Source: Rotaria sp. Silwood1
Taxonomy: Eukaryota; Rotifera; Eurotatoria; Philodinida; Philodinidae
Length of the DNA: 64,000 nucleotides
NCBI GenBank assembly: GCA_905250075.1
Contig: CAJNOP010000022.1
Coordinates: 1,046,152-1,110,151, forward strand
Reading direction: 5' to 3'
Shown: positions 62,183-64,000 of the stretch, piece by piece
Position numbering within the stretch: the first letter of the stretch is position 1
Layout of the letters: each line of letters starts with the position of its first letter
Notes under the pieces: model-generated
What the model saw: the letters and a program-made list of their open reading frames with translations, nothing else
What the model was told of the DNA's origin: nothing
Databases searched by the model: none
Translations under genes and position numbers: made by a program

Positions 62183-62695
62183 TTGAATAGAATTTTCTCT
62201 GCAGTGATAGGAGAGGAAAAGAATGTCTCGTTGTTAAGGAATTCCGTGATACATACACTATAGTCGGGTTGTTATCTAAGATTACTTTTCTTTTACATTG
62301 ATGTTGTATGCTGACGTTCGAGTTCTACTAGTCAACCATTTAGTTTCTTTCAAGCGCGCACTCACTTTTTTTTTCCTTTTATCTTTGTATATATTAAACT
62401 CTTTCTCTCTTTCTTGTTCTACTTTTCTGTTGTTGAGACAATTCTGCATAACGACAATGGTTGAGCATAGAAGAAGAAAAGAAAAAGAAAAAAAAATGCG
62501 TTCGAGTTGTCAGATTTCATGTGAAGTAAAAGAGCGTTAGCGCAATAAGAAGAAATAAAAGTAATTGACAAACTCATATGTGTAGTCGTTTTGTTTCTTG
62601 CATGTTCAATTTTACTAAAAGAAGAATTATGATTTACAATCGATACTTAAAGGCGCGTTTTTCTAAAAAACATCGACAAAACATAAGAAACAATA
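62183..62695. promoter_or_regulatory. Divergent intergenic region between the PACT and Tctex genes
   Basis: 513 bp between the start codons of two gen­es whose families act at centrosomes and dynein motors. A shared divergent promoter is plausible. Purine/pyrimidine-rich tracts occur (CTCTTTCTCTCTTTC near 62400 and AGAAAAGAAAAAGAAA near 62470), but no defined motif can be claimed. Confidence 0.45.
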
Positions 62696-63259
62696 ATGGC
62701 AATGGATATAAAACGATTGGCAACGCGTAATATACTTCAAAAAGTTTTCAATTTAACGACACCATCAAATGAACAACAATTATCTTCAACTTTAACTGTA
62801 CCATCAGCAAATAAAAATCCACGTTTATCAAGCAGCGTAGCTTCTGAGACGGCTATTATTAATCAAAGTCCTCGCGTATCAACTTACGCTTTTGGTCCGA
62901 TAAAAAAATTCGATTTTTCACGTGCACAAAAACTTCTTCAATTAGAACTTACTCGTCGTTGTGCTAAAATACCAAGCAATGTTCGATATGATTCGAAAGT
63001 ATCCAGTGATCTTGCTCATGAATTAGCTCAACAATTACGTCGAGTTTTAAAAGTAGATCATCTCAATTATGCACGATATAAAATTGTTGTACTTATCTCA
63101 ATTATACAAATGGCACCTAATAGACAGATACATCAGTCCTTGGCAGTTGTATCAAGATGTTTATGGAATCGGGATACTGATGGATCAATAACAGCACAAA
63201 CTAAATTAGGTTACAATATGGTTGCTATTGCAACTGCATTTGTAGTTTACGCTGATTGA
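62696..63259 (+). CDS. Tctex1-type dynein light chain
   Basis: An intronless frame of 187 aa. Residues 1-65 are polar and disordered; 70-187 form a Tctex1/DYNLT domain with the family's central strand YARYKIVVLISIIQMAPNRQ, the SRCLWNRDTDGSITA turn and the terminal strand MVAIATAFVVYAD. Members dimerise and link cargo or intermediate chains to dynein; the versions with an N-terminal extension (DYNLT4/5 type) are often ciliary. I cannot decide which paralogue it matches. The ATG at 62696 is followed by a second in-frame ATG at 62702. Confidence 0.88.
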   Translation: MAMDIKRLATRNILQKVFNLTTPSNEQQLSSTLTVPSANKNPRLSSSVASETAIINQSPRVSTYAFGPIKKFDFSRAQKLLQLELTRRCAKIPSNVRYDSKVSSDLAHELAQQLRRVLKVDHLNYARYKIVVLISIIQMAPNRQIHQSLAVVSRCLWNRDTDGSITAQTKLGYNMVAIATAFVVYAD

Positions 63260-63764
63260 CATTTGAATTTTTTATTGAATAGAGTTTATGATAAAGCCTC
63301 TGTTACGAACATTTGATAAATATACATCATCAATCTATTTTTTCCATTTATGTAACTGAAGATAAATTTTAATACTAAATGAATTAAGTGCAATGCCTGA
63401 TATTCTACGATACTTGCCAAGATTAAACTTTTTTTTTCTTACTCTCATTCATAATCAAGTTTGATTTAACACTAAATCTGTTTTTTTTTACACTGAGATG
63501 TTGTTGATTTAGTATTGAATATGATCGAAATCGAATGGAAAAAAAGTGTCACTTTGTCCTTTTCATGGTCGTCAATCATAAATACCAATAAGCGATATTT
63601 ATATATACCTTGGTTATTGATGTTTTTCTTTTCACGGAATACAAAATCCATCTGACGCAACCCTTGCGACCTGTCGCTGACATTAACCAGAAAAAAAAAT
63701 CGAAAACAGTAATGTTATAGTATAAAACTGTTATTCATACTAATGTGATCTGTGTACGTAATAG
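63260..63764. other. Spacer or upstream intron before the EF-hand exon
   Basis: About 500 bp with no recognisable exon; it ends in the acceptor TAATAG/CAG at 63764-63767. It may include the first intron of the partial gene that follows. Confidence 0.5.
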
Positions 63765-64000
63765 CAGGCGATAATATTCCTATAAATGCCGTTATTCAAA
63801 TAGTTGATTCGAATGGTAATGGTTACATTCATAAAGATAAATTTCAACACATTTGTTCTCATTTATCACTAGTAGAAATTGATACAGTATTTAATGATTT
63901 TGATAAAGATTATAACACACCTATCTACTTCAAAGAACAGATGCAATCATATAATTATTCTCATACATTACTTAAACATGATGTAATTATTAATCAATAT
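63765..64000 (+). CDS. EF-hand protein, partial (runs off the window)
   Basis: Open to the last base in the frame with GAT at 63770-63772, after an acceptor-like TAG/CAG; an in-frame stop just upstream shows that this is an internal or later exon. The first EF-hand reads IVDSNGNGYIHKDKF: loop positions 1, 3 and 5 are D, N and N with G at 6 and I at 8, but position 12 is K instead of E. A second, more degenerate loop is DFDKDYNTPIYF. The rest lies outside the window, so no gene name is offered. Confidence 0.7.

Noticed and set aside
1-64000. tRNA, rRNA, CRISPR, LTR or retroviral-like elements
   Set aside because: No tRNA box A/B pairs, no rRNA segments, no repeat-spacer arrays, and no paired LTRs or reverse-transcriptase, integrase or capsid motifs were recognised.

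Overview
The window is AT-rich metazoan nuclear DNA. It carries fifteen recognisable protein genes plus the start of one exon at the right edge. Most introns are about 45-75 bp, and a second class of 0.5-2.4 kb introns is filled with degenerate repeats. All introns reconstructed here are GT-AG, and every exon chain below was checked for reading phase. Gene content (SREBP, TFIIH p52, PRPF4, NUP93, SEPSECS, LSM8, CCDC96/CFAP184, a fuseless-like protein, a PACT-domain protein) together with tiny introns, CAA-rich glutamine runs and the style of the trypsin-like and LURP-one-related genes suggest a lophotrochozoan, most likely a rotifer (bdelloid). That assignment is an inference from composition and gene style, not from a search.

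Layout. 1-6074: no gene found; contains a foldback at 2636-3204. 6075-9443 (+): C11orf65/MFI homologue. 9558-10914 (-): fuseless-like multi-pass membrane protein, tail-to-tail with the former. 13160-17338 (+): CCDC96/CFAP184, facing SREBP (17466-22001, -). 22717-23064: a complete hAT-type palindromic MITE. 24616-40908 (-): three genes in one direction (NUP93, then PRPF4, then GTF2H4) with 240 and 183 bp between them, possibly an operon-like cluster. 41219-44505 (+): a membrane coiled-coil protein with an N-terminal LC3-interaction-like motif, head-to-head with NUP93. 44852-47690: mobile-element debris, with a mariner-type element next to a foldback of about 1.8 kb. 47920-49437 (+): SEPSECS. 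51429-52438 (-): secreted serine protease. 54986-55276 (+): LSM8. 57784-58512 (-): small LURP-one-related protein with a signal peptide. 59074-62182 (-): compact pericentrin-type PACT protein, head-to-head with a Tctex-type dynein light chain (62696-63259, +). 63765-64000 (+): partial EF-hand exon.

How it fits together. Several genes concern cilia and centrosomes (CCDC96, PACT protein, Tctex light chain); others are housekeeping genes of transcription, splicing and nuclear pores (GTF2H4, PRPF4, LSM8, NUP93). SREBP (lipid homeostasis, ER membrane) and the CCPG1-like candidate (possible ER-phagy receptor) both act at the ER. Seven genes have a good 3' splice acceptor 0-32 nt before the start codon with no visible upstream exon, which fits spliced-leader trans-splicing or 5'UTR introns.

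The most notable non-coding signal is the abundance of long imperfect palindromes (foldbacks) in spacers and long introns. No retroviral, LTR or Polinton-like element was recognised. No tRNA, rRNA or CRISPR was seen.
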